A stretch of 12,699 nucleotides of DNA, from NCBI GenBank assembly GCA_036560485.1, contig DATBRC010000073.1, positions 1 through 12,699 on the forward strand, in the 5' to 3' direction. Source of the DNA: DATBRC01 sp036560485 (lineage in GTDB: Bacteria > Pseudomonadota > Gammaproteobacteria > Burkholderiales > Burkholderiaceae_D). The translations under genes and the position numbers were made by a program. Under the pieces are notes generated by a model, which saw nothing but the letters and a program-made list of their open reading frames with translations, was not told the origin of the DNA and ran no database searches. This document shows, in pieces, positions 1 through 9,500 of this stretch. How positions within the stretch are numbered: the first letter of the stretch is position 1; the number at the start of each line of letters is the position of its first letter.

Positions 1-1
1 C

Positions 2-1273
2 GATGAGGTGGAAGCCTTGCGCGCGACGTTGTCGCACTCGCTGCCCGATTACATGGTGCCGGCCCGTTTCATGTTGCTGGAGCAGTTGCCGCTGACGCCC
101 AACGGCAAGGTCGACCGCAAGGCGTTGCCGGCGCCGGATGCAACCCGCAGTGCGGCCGGTTATGTGGCGCCGCGCACAACGCTGGAAACCACGCTGGCTG
201 CGATCTGGGCCGACCTGCTCGGCCTTGACAAGGTCGGCGTGCAGGATAATTTCTTCTCGCTGGGCGGACATTCGCTGCTGTCTATCGAGTTATTCCAGGA
301 AATCAAAAGCCGGATAAACATCAGTCTTCCCGTCGCGACAATATTCACTGCGCCCACCATCGCCGCCCTTGCTGAAATGGTCGACGCAGGACAGCATGCC
401 CGATCCCTTCTGGTTCCGCTTCAGCAGCATGGAAGCGACCGGCCGCTGTTTTGCATTCATCCGGTTGGCGGCCACATTTCCTTTTACCGCGAAATTGCCG
501 AACAATTAGGAGAGGAATTCCCGCTCTACGGCATTCAATCGCCTGAAGTCGCCGGTGTGGCGCTGAAATTTTCCACGATTGAAGAAATGGCGTGTGCTTA
601 TTGCAAAACGATTGTCGATGCGCAACCGGACGGGCCTTACCGGCTAATCGGCTGGTCCACCGGAGGAGTCATCGCGATGGCCATTGCCAAGGAACTTGAA
701 AGGCAAGGACATGAAGTCGATACTGTCTGCCTCCTCGACAGCAGACCAATTCTAGCGAGCGTCAAAGCGTCCCCATCACAATTGTCGCTGATTGCCGCAG
801 TAACGACGCTGGCCTCGATACGCAGCAATACCTTTACGCCATCCGAGCTGCACGATATGCAAACAGTGCTTGCCGATAGTGATATATCAATCGACGATTT
901 CTTCCACGATGCGCGGCGAATGTTTGCATTGCCTTACCTGGAACAATGGACCGGCATTGCCATCACCGCTGAAGTTTGGCAGCACTTGAAATCACAAATC
1001 AAAACGACGGAACGGCACCTGGCATTGCTGGCTGGTTTTTTGCCTGAAAAAATAAATGGAGCCTTGCACGTCTTCTGGGCAAATGCAGCACATCCGCCTG
1101 CATCCGCTGATTTCCCGGCATTTGTCGATTTCGCGATGGACTGGCGCATGCATGAACCTACGGTCAATACGATCGACGGCAATCACTACACCATGTTGAA
1201 AAAACCTTATGTGCAACAACTCGGCAAAATCATCACATCGATTTTGCAAGAAGCCATCTCGGAAGAAATGTAG
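2..1273 (+). CDS. NRPS C-terminus: adenylation end, carrier protein and thioesterase (5' partial)
   Basis: This is the last part of a non-ribosomal peptide synthetase that loads the final amino acid and releases the finished chain. The frame is already open at base 2, so the gene starts upstream of the window. Residues are counted from the Val codon at position 8. The adenylation C-subdomain ends with the A10 motif PNGKVDRKAL (Lys34). A carrier domain covers about 53-125, with LGGHSLL and the phosphopantetheine Ser89. A type I thioesterase covers about 145-410, with nucleophile Ser217 in GWSTGG, probable acid Asp244 (LLDS) and His393 (GNHYTML). No epimerase or second release domain is seen. 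Whether release is by hydrolysis or cyclisation cannot be told. The first ~240 bases are much richer in G+C than the rest. The gene converges on the next gene across about 42 bases. Confidence 0.95.
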   Translation, partial: DEVEALRATLSHSLPDYMVPARFMLLEQLPLTPNGKVDRKALPAPDATRSAAGYVAPRTTLETTLAAIWADLLGLDKVGVQDNFFSLGGHSLLSIELFQEIKSRINISLPVATIFTAPTIAALAEMVDAGQHARSLLVPLQQHGSDRPLFCIHPVGGHISFYREIAEQLGEEFPLYGIQSPEVAGVALKFSTIEEMACAYCKTIVDAQPDGPYRLIGWSTGGVIAMAIAKELERQGHEVDTVCLLDSRPILASVKASPSQLSLIAAVTTLASIRSNTFTPSELHDMQTVLADSDISIDDFFHDARRMFALPYLEQWTGIAITAEVWQHLKSQIKTTERHLALLAGFLPEKINGALHVFWANAAHPPASADFPAFVDFAMDWRMHEPTVNTIDGNHYTMLKKPYVQQLGKIITSILQEAISEEM

Positions 1274-1315
1274 TGAATGGGGTCTGATGTCAATGCAGTG
1301 CCGCTTCAAATCATG

Positions 1316-2140
1316 TCAAGCAACATGAGTGTGTGTGATTTCACGATACACCGCTGCCTTTTCATTCAGCCACGCATCCATCAATGCGCGATTATCATGA
1401 TGCCAAGGTTTAAAATTCGGCCGGAAATAATTCAGAATGTGGCCAACTGATAGCCTCGCCAAACCCTGCCGTCCGAAAAAGAATGTGCAGGCACTTCGCC
1501 ATGTCGACCACTTGAACAGATGGCCATCGCGATGCAAATTATGTGCAGTCTGTATCGCTGTATCGGTTGCAAATAACAGCGCAATGCACGCAAACCAAAT
1601 CACCCGGCGCCAATAGCCGCCACCAATTGCGTGATACACGTCGAACGCAACTGCCTTGTGTTCAGTCTCTTCGATAGCATGCCAGCACCAAAGCGTCTTC
1701 AATGGCTCCTGCGCGTCAGCAAACCAAGGTGGGCAACACAGGATGCCATCCGACAGGATCGCCGTGAAATGCTCGTATGCAGCTGTAACAGCCATCCTAT
1801 CCTTGACACTGAGCACTTCCAGGTTACGGATGCGCCAGGCGATCATTTTTTCCAATATAAAATGCAACCCCTGGCGCGCAAGATCGCGATTGTATTGCGC
1901 ATGAAGATGCCGGTGCGTCGCCTCCTGTCCGATAAATCCTTGTGCCTGTTCATGCATCGCCACATCGCTTAACAATGGCAACGCTGCGCGGACACTATCG
2001 ATAAAGCATTGCTCACCGATCGGGAAACTCATGGACAACGCATTAAAAAACTGCGTACGGAATGCATCGTCTCCCAACCAGTGCAACGCAAATCCTTTCG
2101 ACAAATCGATATTCAAATGACGAACAGTAATGGCTGACAT
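1316..2140 (-). CDS. Predicted metal-dependent hydrolase family protein with di-iron-like ligand set
   Basis: The 274-residue product resembles the COG3687/PF10118 'predicted metal-dependent hydrolase' group, whose reaction is poorly defined. The ATG at 2140 is chosen because AAAGGA lies 7 bases upstream; an in-frame start at 2389 would overlap the divergent regulator and is rejected. Glu43, Glu73-x-x-His76, Glu123 and Glu158-x-x-His161 form an E/ExxH/E/ExxH pattern like that of ferritin-fold di-iron oxygenases. One hydrophobic stretch (about 180-196) may touch the membrane or be a buried helix. It reads away from the LuxR-type gene and converges on the NRPS end. Its promoter matches that of the mbtH/PKS operon, so I infer a tailoring role in the same pathway, perhaps oxidation of the acyl chain or peptide. 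Substrate and reaction are unknown. Confidence 0.85.
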   Translation of the reverse strand: MSAITVRHLNIDLSKGFALHWLGDDAFRTQFFNALSMSFPIGEQCFIDSVRAALPLLSDVAMHEQAQGFIGQEATHRHLHAQYNRDLARQGLHFILEKMIAWRIRNLEVLSVKDRMAVTAAYEHFTAILSDGILCCPPWFADAQEPLKTLWCWHAIEETEHKAVAFDVYHAIGGGYWRRVIWFACIALLFATDTAIQTAHNLHRDGHLFKWSTWRSACTFFFGRQGLARLSVGHILNYFRPNFKPWHHDNRALMDAWLNEKAAVYREITHTHVA

Positions 2141-2224
2141 GACAATCCTTTTTTGCACTGCAACGAAATAAATTGGGATAAAAGGGTGAAGCTGCTTGCA
2201 TAGCCGGAAGAAATCATTGAAATT

Positions 2225-2253
2225 AATATAGCTGTGACGCGGCTTGGCGTACA
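2225..2253 (-). promoter_or_regulatory. Promoter of the di-iron-like gene
   Basis: On the minus strand there is TGTACG (2253-2248), a 17-base spacer and TATATT (2230-2225), which matches the sigma70 -10 consensus at five of six positions. The -35 is weak and abuts the dyad at 2253-2270, as expected for an activator-dependent promoter. The start site would be near 2218, about 78 bases before the ATG. Confidence 0.6.
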
Positions 2254-2270
2254 CTAACCATGTGGCTAGG
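2253..2270. promoter_or_regulatory. LuxR-type operator 1 (imperfect dyad)
   Basis: The sequence is ACTAACC-ATGT-GGCTAGG, an 18-base inverted repeat with five of seven arm pairs complementary and the CT-N12-AG form of las/rhl boxes. It lies between the divergent di-iron-like and LuxR-type genes. The centre is 31.5 bases from the first base of the leftward -10, which places it near -43, the usual position for class II LuxR activation. A 28-base stretch (2247-2274) matches the reverse complement of 3153-3180 at 21 positions. It could also autoregulate the LuxR-type gene, whose ATG is 49 bases downstream. Confidence 0.65.
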
Positions 2271-2318
2271 ACGCAATTCAACAATAAATAAGCTTGGTGC
2301 AGCAAGGACTGACGAGCA

Positions 2319-3077
2319 ATGGATAGAGACAAATTATTACTCGATGTATTGAATGCCTGTACGGAGGTATTAACGCCGAACGACTTCATGACAATGATTT
2401 CGGGGCCGGTTGCAAGGCTGATGCCTTATGAAATCATGATCTGTGGAATTGGCGGCACCGGGCCGGACGGCAACTACGTCCATAAATTTTTGAATCGCGA
2501 TTATCCGCTTGAATATTATTATGCTTTGCAGCAATCCAACGGCAAAGTAAACAGTCCATTGATCCAGTTATGGCGGCAAACACAGCAACCTGTCATCTAT
2601 CAGTCAGGGCGCGACGATCATCAATTTCCGCAAGATTGGGTTGCGTTATTCAACAAGTATGATTTGCGCAATAGCGTTGGACATGGCGTACTTGACTTGA
2701 GCGGACCATTCTCCAGCTACTTCATTTTTTCAAGACTGCCTGTCGAGGCTGGTCAGAATGAGATAGCCATTCTCAATTTGATTACGCCCCATCTTCATCA
2801 TGCATTGGCCAGGATTTCTCCACTGATCCCCGTGTTCGATTTCCATTCCGAATCGCCGCAGAAACAGCTTACTGCGCGCCAATTGGAAATTCTTTCCTGG
2901 ATCAACGAGGGGAAATCGAATTGGGAAATTGCCGCGATCATTAATACCACCAAGGCAAATGTGAAGTATCACGTCGACCAGATTTTCCAGAAACTTGGTG
3001 TCAGCACGCGCATCCAGGCTGTCGCCTGTGCCAAAGAAATTGGATTGCTTCCCCCTTCCCGCTCGTCACGCAGCTGA
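2319..3077 (+). CDS. LuxR-family transcriptional regulator (solo)
   Basis: This 252-residue cytoplasmic DNA-binding protein has an N-terminal region (about 1-165) resembling the LuxR/EpsA signal-binding fold, then a LuxR-type helix-turn-helix (about 184-245) with LTARQLEIL, GKSNWEIA and VKYHV. The ATG at 2319 has AAGGA ten bases upstream. No LuxI-type synthase is in the window, so it is a solo regulator here. Residues that line the acyl-homoserine-lactone pocket in TraR are poorly kept: the Trp57/Tyr61 region reads YPLEYYYAL and the Asp-Pro pair is Ser79-Pro80. The signal may therefore be something else, or absent. It sits between two promoters that share a lux-box-like dyad, so I infer that it controls the di-iron-like gene and the mbtH/PKS operon. 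Confidence 0.9.
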   Translation: MDRDKLLLDVLNACTEVLTPNDFMTMISGPVARLMPYEIMICGIGGTGPDGNYVHKFLNRDYPLEYYYALQQSNGKVNSPLIQLWRQTQQPVIYQSGRDDHQFPQDWVALFNKYDLRNSVGHGVLDLSGPFSSYFIFSRLPVEAGQNEIAILNLITPHLHHALARISPLIPVFDFHSESPQKQLTARQLEILSWINEGKSNWEIAAIINTTKANVKYHVDQIFQKLGVSTRIQAVACAKEIGLLPPSRSSRS

Positions 3078-3087
3078 GCCAATTTTC

Positions 3088-3105
3088 CATCCTTCAACCA
3101 GGATG
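3088..3105 (+). terminator. Weak hairpin after the LuxR-type gene
   Basis: CATCCT-TCAACC-AGGATG forms a six-pair stem with a six-base loop, 10 bases after the stop codon of the regulator. No clear run of T follows, so it is at best a weak terminator and could be chance. Confidence 0.25.
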
Positions 3106-3156
3106 ATGATAGGCGTTTGATTCTCTCGGTACTCCGATTGCAGCTCTAGACGGCCT

Positions 3157-3174
3157 ACTAGCCCGCTGGCTAGT
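3157..3174. promoter_or_regulatory. LuxR-type operator 2 (perfect dyad)
   Basis: ACTAGCC-CGCT-GGCTAGT is a perfect seven-base inverted repeat around a four-base spacer, of the CT-N12-AG form. Its last base is the first base of the -35 of the mbtH/PKS promoter, and its centre is 31.5 bases from the first base of the -10, the same distance as at operator 1. It is the best candidate binding site for the LuxR-type protein encoded just upstream. Confidence 0.7.
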
Positions 3175-3202
3175 GTACGGCGCTGATCTCGAATGCTAAC
3201 TT
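3174..3202 (+). promoter_or_regulatory. Promoter of the mbtH/FAAL-PKS operon
   Basis: TGTACG (3174-3179), a 17-base spacer and TAACTT (3197-3202), preceded by GC, line up base for base with the promoter at 2253-2225. Both hexamers are weak, which suits activator dependence. The predicted start near 3209 leaves a leader of about 90 bases before the mbtH-like ATG. I see no other structure in 3203-3284. Confidence 0.55.
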
Positions 3203-3297
3203 TGCTCCAACAAATATCGCGATTCGAAAATGCAGATTCGGCATATAACCGAACATAGCATCAACAGCTGGATGAGAAAACATCAAGGAGAGCAAAA

Positions 3298-3534
3298 ATG
3301 AGAGACGAAATTGGTACAGAGATGCTCTACAAAGTAGTCAGCAATGCCGAGAAACAATTTTCCATATGGCCCGCGTATAAACAAAACGCGATCGGATGGC
3401 AGGACGTCGGCTACGAAGGCAGAAAAGAGGTCTGTCTCGCCTTTATCAATAATATGTGGAAGGACATGCGGCCGCACAGTTTGATCGAATCGATGAATGC
3501 GGAATCAGGTTTGCAGTTGCGTACACATCATTGA
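3298..3534 (+). CDS. MbtH-like NRPS accessory protein
   Basis: This 78-residue protein belongs to the MbtH family (PF03621), small cytoplasmic partners that bind NRPS adenylation domains and raise their solubility or activity. The family residues are present: Ser22, Trp24 and Pro25 (SIWP), Gly33-Trp34, and Trp54 with DMRP and Ser61. The usual N-terminal NPFD is replaced by an unrelated eight-residue extension before MLYKVV. The ATG at 3298 is supported by AAGGAG at 3285-3290. It is the first gene of the operon with the FAAL-PKS, 52 bases downstream. The only adenylation domain after it is a decayed stub, and FAAL domains are not known to need MbtH, so its client is probably the NRPS that ends at 1273 or one outside the window. 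Confidence 0.93.
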   Translation: MRDEIGTEMLYKVVSNAEKQFSIWPAYKQNAIGWQDVGYEGRKEVCLAFINNMWKDMRPHSLIESMNAESGLQLRTHH

Positions 3535-3586
3535 ATCTCTCTTTCGCCAAATTGCGACGCCAAGATATCCTCGTCCAGGAACTACA

Positions 3587-6500
3587 ATGGATACCGTAAA
3601 TAATATTCCGATCTCCACGCTGTTGGACCTACTCCGGTACCGGGCATCAGACGACGCCGGTACGGCTGACAAGACTGCTTTTACTTTTCTTGAAGATGGT
3701 GAAAAGCTCGGGGGAACACTTACTTTCTCCGAGCTTGACCGAAAAGCGCGCAGTATTGCCGCACATTTGCAAAAAACAAGTCAAGCAGGTGATCGCGTAT
3801 TGCTGGTATTGCCCGCCGGACTTGAATACATTTGTGCGTTCTTCGGTTGTGTGTATGCAGGTGTGATTGCGGTTCCAGCCTTACCTCCCACCAACGCGCG
3901 AGGATTGCCCAGACTGGCATTGATTGCCAAGGACGCGCAACCCCGTATCGCACTTGCTATGGCAAGCATGCTGACACGCATTGAAGAGCTGCATATCGAT
4001 GCAAACGCCATCATGGATGGATTAACGTGGCTGACGATAGACAGCATGCCGGATGAATCGCTCAACTGGAAACGCCCTGAGCTGCAACCATCAACCATCG
4101 CATTTCTGCAATATACATCGGGTTCCACCGGCACGCCAAAAGGCGTGATGGTGGCCCATCAAAACATACTGGCAAACGTCGCACTCAGCACAGCTACATT
4201 CAACATGAGCGAAAAGGATGTGGTCGTATCATGGCTGCCGCCGCATCATGATTTCGGTTTGATCGGGGGCATTCTTTCATGCATCTACGCCGGTTGCCAT
4301 AGTGTGCAATTTCCGGCATCGGCATTTTTACTGCGTCCTTATCGGTGGCTGAAAGCGATATCCGACTATCGAGCCCGCATTACAGGCGCGCCGAATTTCG
4401 CCTATGAGCTATGCGTGAACAAAATCACCGATGAAAAAAAGAGCAACCTTGACCTGAGCTGTCTTGAGCTCGCACTTAATGGTGCAGAGCCTATTCGCCC
4501 AGGTACATTGAAACGTTTTGCACAGGCTTTTTCTCCATGCGGTTTTCAGGCAGATGCTTTTACGCCGGTATATGGATTGGCAGAAGCGACGTTATTGGTT
4601 TCAGCCAATATGCACAAGAATAAACATGCATGGCCTCATACGCTTTCCATCGACAAAAAAGCGCTTGAGAATGGAACCGTCAATATTTCGGCCAATCAAG
4701 CAGATGCGATTGAGATTGTATCGACTGGCATTGCCTCTTCCGGCGAACATCAGGCAATCATTGTCGATCCTGTTTCGCTTGCTCAATGCGCTGAAAATGC
4801 AATTGGAGAAATCTGGGTGCATGGTCCATCAGTAGCATCAGGTTACTGGCGCGCCATCACAGAAAATCAGGCGAATTTTTCAGCAACGCCAATCGGTCGC
4901 AACGAGACATTCCTGCGCACTGGCGATCTCGGATTCATCCATCAAAGTGAGCTGTATATCACCGGCCGCATGAAGGAAATGATGATTTTTAATGGCCGAA
5001 ATATCTATCCGCAAGATATTGAGGTGACGGTCGAATCAATCGATCCGGCATTTCGTGCCAATGGCTGCGCTGCATTCTCAATAGAGCATGACGAACAATC
5101 AAGGCTCGTTATCGTACAAGAAATCGAACATCGCCATCAGATCAATTTCGAAGCCATGCTTGTGGCATTGAAGGCAGCGCTTGGCGAACAACACGCCATC
5201 TTCAATTTGTTCGCAGTGCTTTTGATCAAGGCAGGTTCGTTGCCAAGGACATCGAGCGGAAAAATTCAGCGCATGCATTGCAAAGAATTATTCAAGGAAG
5301 GAAAACTTGTATCGCTTTGGAAATGGCAAGATATAGCGGCAGGCATTGATGCCACACCAACCGGTGTGGCGCCTGCACCCGTTGCACCAGATACGTCAAC
5401 CGAACATAAACTGGCATTGCTGTGGGCAGAAATTCTTGACATGAAAACCGTATCCGTCACGGACAATTTCTTTGACCTTGGCGGCACCTCTTCTCTGATT
5501 GTGTTGCTGCACGAAAGATTGAACAAGGAATTCGGCAAAGCATTGACACTTGCAGATTTGTTCAAATATCCGACCATACGTTCGCTTGCCGGATTTCTGT
5601 CGGATGCAGAGCCGGCGCATGACCGTTTGCCCGATCATTTTTCTCATGTGAGAAAAAACCAGAGCGCAGATATGATCGCAATCATCGGCATGAGCGGCCG
5701 TTTTCCGGGCGCGAAAAATATAACTGAATTCTGGAATAAATTGACGAACGGTGTGGAATGCATCCGGCCGTTCAGCGATGAAGAAATGAAAAAGGCCGGC
5801 ATGGATGATGCCATGCGCAACAATCCGCATTTTGTGAATGCAGGCGCATTACTGGACGATATTGATATGTTCGATGCCGACTTCTTCAATTTTCTGCCGA
5901 GAGAGGCGGAGATCACCGACCCGCAACATCGCCTGTTCCTCGAATGCAGCTGGCACGCTCTTGAAAACGCCGGCTATGATCCTTCATCGTTCGACGGCCA
6001 GATTGGCGTCTTTGCCGGCGCATCGATCAGCACTTACCTGTTGAATAATTTGTCTTCCAATCAGGAGCTGACAAAATCGGTTGGCGATGTCGCGTGCCTG
6101 ATCGGCAATGACAAGGACTATCTGGCGACACGCACTTCATACAAATTGAATTTGCGCGGACCCAGCGTGACCGTGCAGACAGCATGCTCGACTTCTCTGG
6201 TGGCAGTGCATATGGCATGCCAAAGCTTGCAGGCGGGCGAATCCGATCTGGCATTGGCTGGCGGGATCAGTATTCGCGACTGGGACAAGTGTGGTTATGC
6301 GCATAGTGAGGGCAATATCTTTTCCGCGGACGGCCATATCCGTGCCTTTGATGCACAAGCCAGCGGCACCCTGTTCGGAAGCGGCGTCGGCGTCGTGGTG
6401 CTGAAGCGATTGGAGCAGGCGATCAGTGACGGCGACACCATCCATGCCATCATCAAAGGGACCGGCATCACCAACGATGGCGCCGACAAGGTCGGATACA

Positions 6501-9500
6501 CTGCACCCAGCATCAGCGGACAAACCATGGCGATTGCCAAGGCGCAGATCGCTGCCGATACGCCCGCCGATACCGTTACCTACATTGAAGCGCATGGCAC
6601 TGCTACGCCACTGGGCGATCCAATCGAAGTGCATGCATTGACACAGGCCTTTCGGTTGTCGACCGATAAAAAGCAGTATTGCGCAATCGGCTCCGTCAAA
6701 ACCAATGTCGGCCATCTTGAATGCGCAGCCGGCATCACCGGTTTGATCAAGACGGCGCTGGCGTTGAAGCATCAAGTCATTCCACCGAGCCTGAATTTTG
6801 ACAAGCCGAATCCGCAAATCGATTTTGACAATAGCCCTTTCTTCGTCAATACAGAATTGCGTCCGTGGCAAAGCAATGGCATGCCGCGCCGTGCGGGCAT
6901 CAACTCGTTTGGTTTCGGCGGCACCAATGTACACATGATCATGGAGGAGGCGCCGCCGGCTTTGCCATCCGGCGATACGCGTAAATACCATCTGCTGACA
7001 TTATCAGCCAGGACACGCACGGCGCTTGAAGCGACGACCGTTGAGCTCGCGAATTTCCTCAGGAAGAATCCGGACCTGAATCTGGCCGATGTTGCCTATA
7101 CCGGTCATGTGGGACGCCGTCGTTTCAATCATCGCCGGACATTGGTATGCGACAGTGTTGACAATGCAATCCGCCTGCTCGAAGTCTGTGATCCCGGCAG
7201 CATGCCGACGCTTGCAACCGAGACGGCCGAATATCCTATTGTCTTCATGTTTCCCGGACAAGGTTCGCAGTATGTGAATATGGCGAAAGACTTGTATCGA
7301 GATGAAGCCATTTTTCGAAGCGAGGTGGATACATGCGCCGAATTGTTGCAGCCCATGCTGGGACTTGATTTGCGCGCTATTTTGTTTCCGCCGGAAGAAC
7401 GGATCGATGACGCTGCGACACAACTGAATAACACCCGATATACCCAGCCGGCGTTGTTTGTCATTGAATACGCGCTTGCAAAACTATTGCAGTCATGGGG
7501 AATCAAGCCGGATGTGATGGTCGGCCACAGCATCGGCGAATATGTTACGGCATGTCTTGCCGGTGTCTTTACATTACCCGATGCACTGATGCTGGTCGCG
7601 CATCGCGGGCGCCTGATTGCCGGCCTGCCGCCTGGTTCGATGCTGGCCGTGCTTGCATCAGAACACAAACTGCAATCTCTTTTGGATGAAGGCCTGTGGA
7701 TAGCTGCCATCAACGCGCCGGAAATCTGCAGCGTCTCCGGCGACCGCAATGCCATCGAAAAGCTGAAGCAGCGCTTGCAGGAACAGCAGATCGATTTTCA
7801 AACGCTTAATACATCCCATGCTTTCCATTCCGGCATGATGGATCCGATACTGGATGACTTCGCACAATGCCTGTCGAAAGTTCGGTTGGAACGTCCACGC
7901 ATTCCTTATCTGTCGAATGTCAGTGGAGATTGGATCCAGGCGCAACAGGCGACAGACCCGCGCTATTGGGTCGACCATTTGCGCAACACGGTACGCTTTG
8001 CCGATTGCCTGGAAAAAACGATGCAGATGCCTCGCTCTCTTTTGCTCGAAATTGGCCCTGGCAATTCGCTTTCCGGTTTGGCTAAACAGCAAGGAAAGCA
8101 GACGAATGAATTCATTACCCTGTCCACACTGCCACGGCCAAAATCTGCATCATCCTCATGCGAAACGCTGCTCGACACGCTTGGCAAGCTATGGTTGTAC
8201 GGCACAGCAGTAGACTGGAAAGGTTTTTACCGTGATCAACGGCGGCATCGGATTGCCTTGCCCGGTTATCCGTTTGAACGCAAGCGTTTCTGGATTGAGC
8301 CTTCAGCGAGGCAGCATCAGCATGCGAGTAAAGCAGCGGCCGGCAAGCATGCTGATATCGCCGAATGGTTTTACGCGCCTTCCTGGAAACGCTCCAGTGT
8401 GTCGATTGCGCCTGAATCCGTGCATGCGTCGGAATCGGCAACGCATCTGGTGTTTTCGGATCGATATGGGCTGGATCAAATATTCATCGACGACTTGAGA
8501 CACAATGGCGACAATTTAATTATCGTCAAACAGAGCAACGTATTTCTTGCCGCATCGCCTGATTCGTTTACGATCGACCATACACAGCCCGAGCACTATG
8601 AGCGCCTATTCGCAGCATTGCAACAACAAGGCCGCTTCCCGACCAGGATCAGCCATCTATGGGGAGTGAGCCCGTCAAACACGGACGCACCAGTCGATCA
8701 GCATGATCATTTTTTCAGTCTGCTTTTTTTGGCGCAGGCATTCGGAAAACTCGGTATTACAACGGAAGTCATGATCAATGTCATCACCAATGGCATCCAT
8801 TCCGTCAGCGGCAGTGAACAGCTTTTCCCGGATAGAGCAACCGCACTTGGCCCTTGTCATGTGATTCCGCTGGAATACCCGCACATCAAGTGCCGCAACA
8901 TCGATATCACAATCAATGGCGCACTGCCAATTGACAAGACATCAAGCCGCCTGCTGCTCGCCGAGATCTATTCGCAAGCTGCCGAAACGGTCGTTGCTTA
9001 TCGCGGCAGGTACCGCTGGGTGCAAACATTCGAACAAATTCCTTTACAGTCATCTGCTATACCAATCAAGCTGCGCCGCAACGGCCACTACCTGATCACC
9101 GGCGGCTTGGGTGGGATTGGCCTGACATTTGCCCAATATCTGGCCGACAAAGCATTGTCTGTGAAAATCACGCTGGTTGGCCGTTCATCGCTACCCGATC
9201 CGGCGATGTGGGCTTCCTATCTGCAAATGCACGATGAACAGGATGCGCTATGCCGAAAAATACGACAAATACAAGCAATGGAATTACAAGGAAACACCGT
9301 ACGTTACATTGCTGCGGATATGACCGACAATGCGGATGTAACCAGATTGTCAGACACGGCCAACTCTGAATTCGGCGCGGTACACGGCATTTTCCATGCA
9401 GCCGGTTTGCCTGGCGACGAGCCAATCCAGAGCAAGACCGTCAAGCAAGCGCATAAAGTGCTGGCGCCCAAGTTGATCGGTGCGCCATTACTGGAAAAGA

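Noticed and set aside
1311..1328. Inverted repeat TCATGT-CAAGCA-ACATGA between convergent genes
   Set aside because: Six mostly A-T pairs with no T run in either direction; too weak to call a terminator.
1631..1972. Plus-strand open frame opposite the di-iron-like gene
   Set aside because: It lies fully antisense to a supported gene, with no ribosome-binding site or recognisable motif.
2141..2389. N-terminal extension of the di-iron-like protein up to an in-frame ATG at 2389
   Set aside because: It would overlap the divergent LuxR-type gene and cover the shared promoter region, while the ATG at 2140 has a good ribosome-binding site and begins the family-like sequence.
3497..3586. Upstream in-frame start of the FAAL-PKS protein
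   Set aside because: It lies inside the mbtH-like gene, the added 30 residues do not look like a FAAL N-terminus, and AGGA precedes the ATG at 3587.
6137..6991. Long minus-strand open frame (284 codons) inside the KS domain
   Set aside because: It is antisense to well-conserved KS motifs and shows no family resemblance, so it is a shadow of the PKS coding strand. The same holds for the 208-codon minus-strand frame at 7129-7755.
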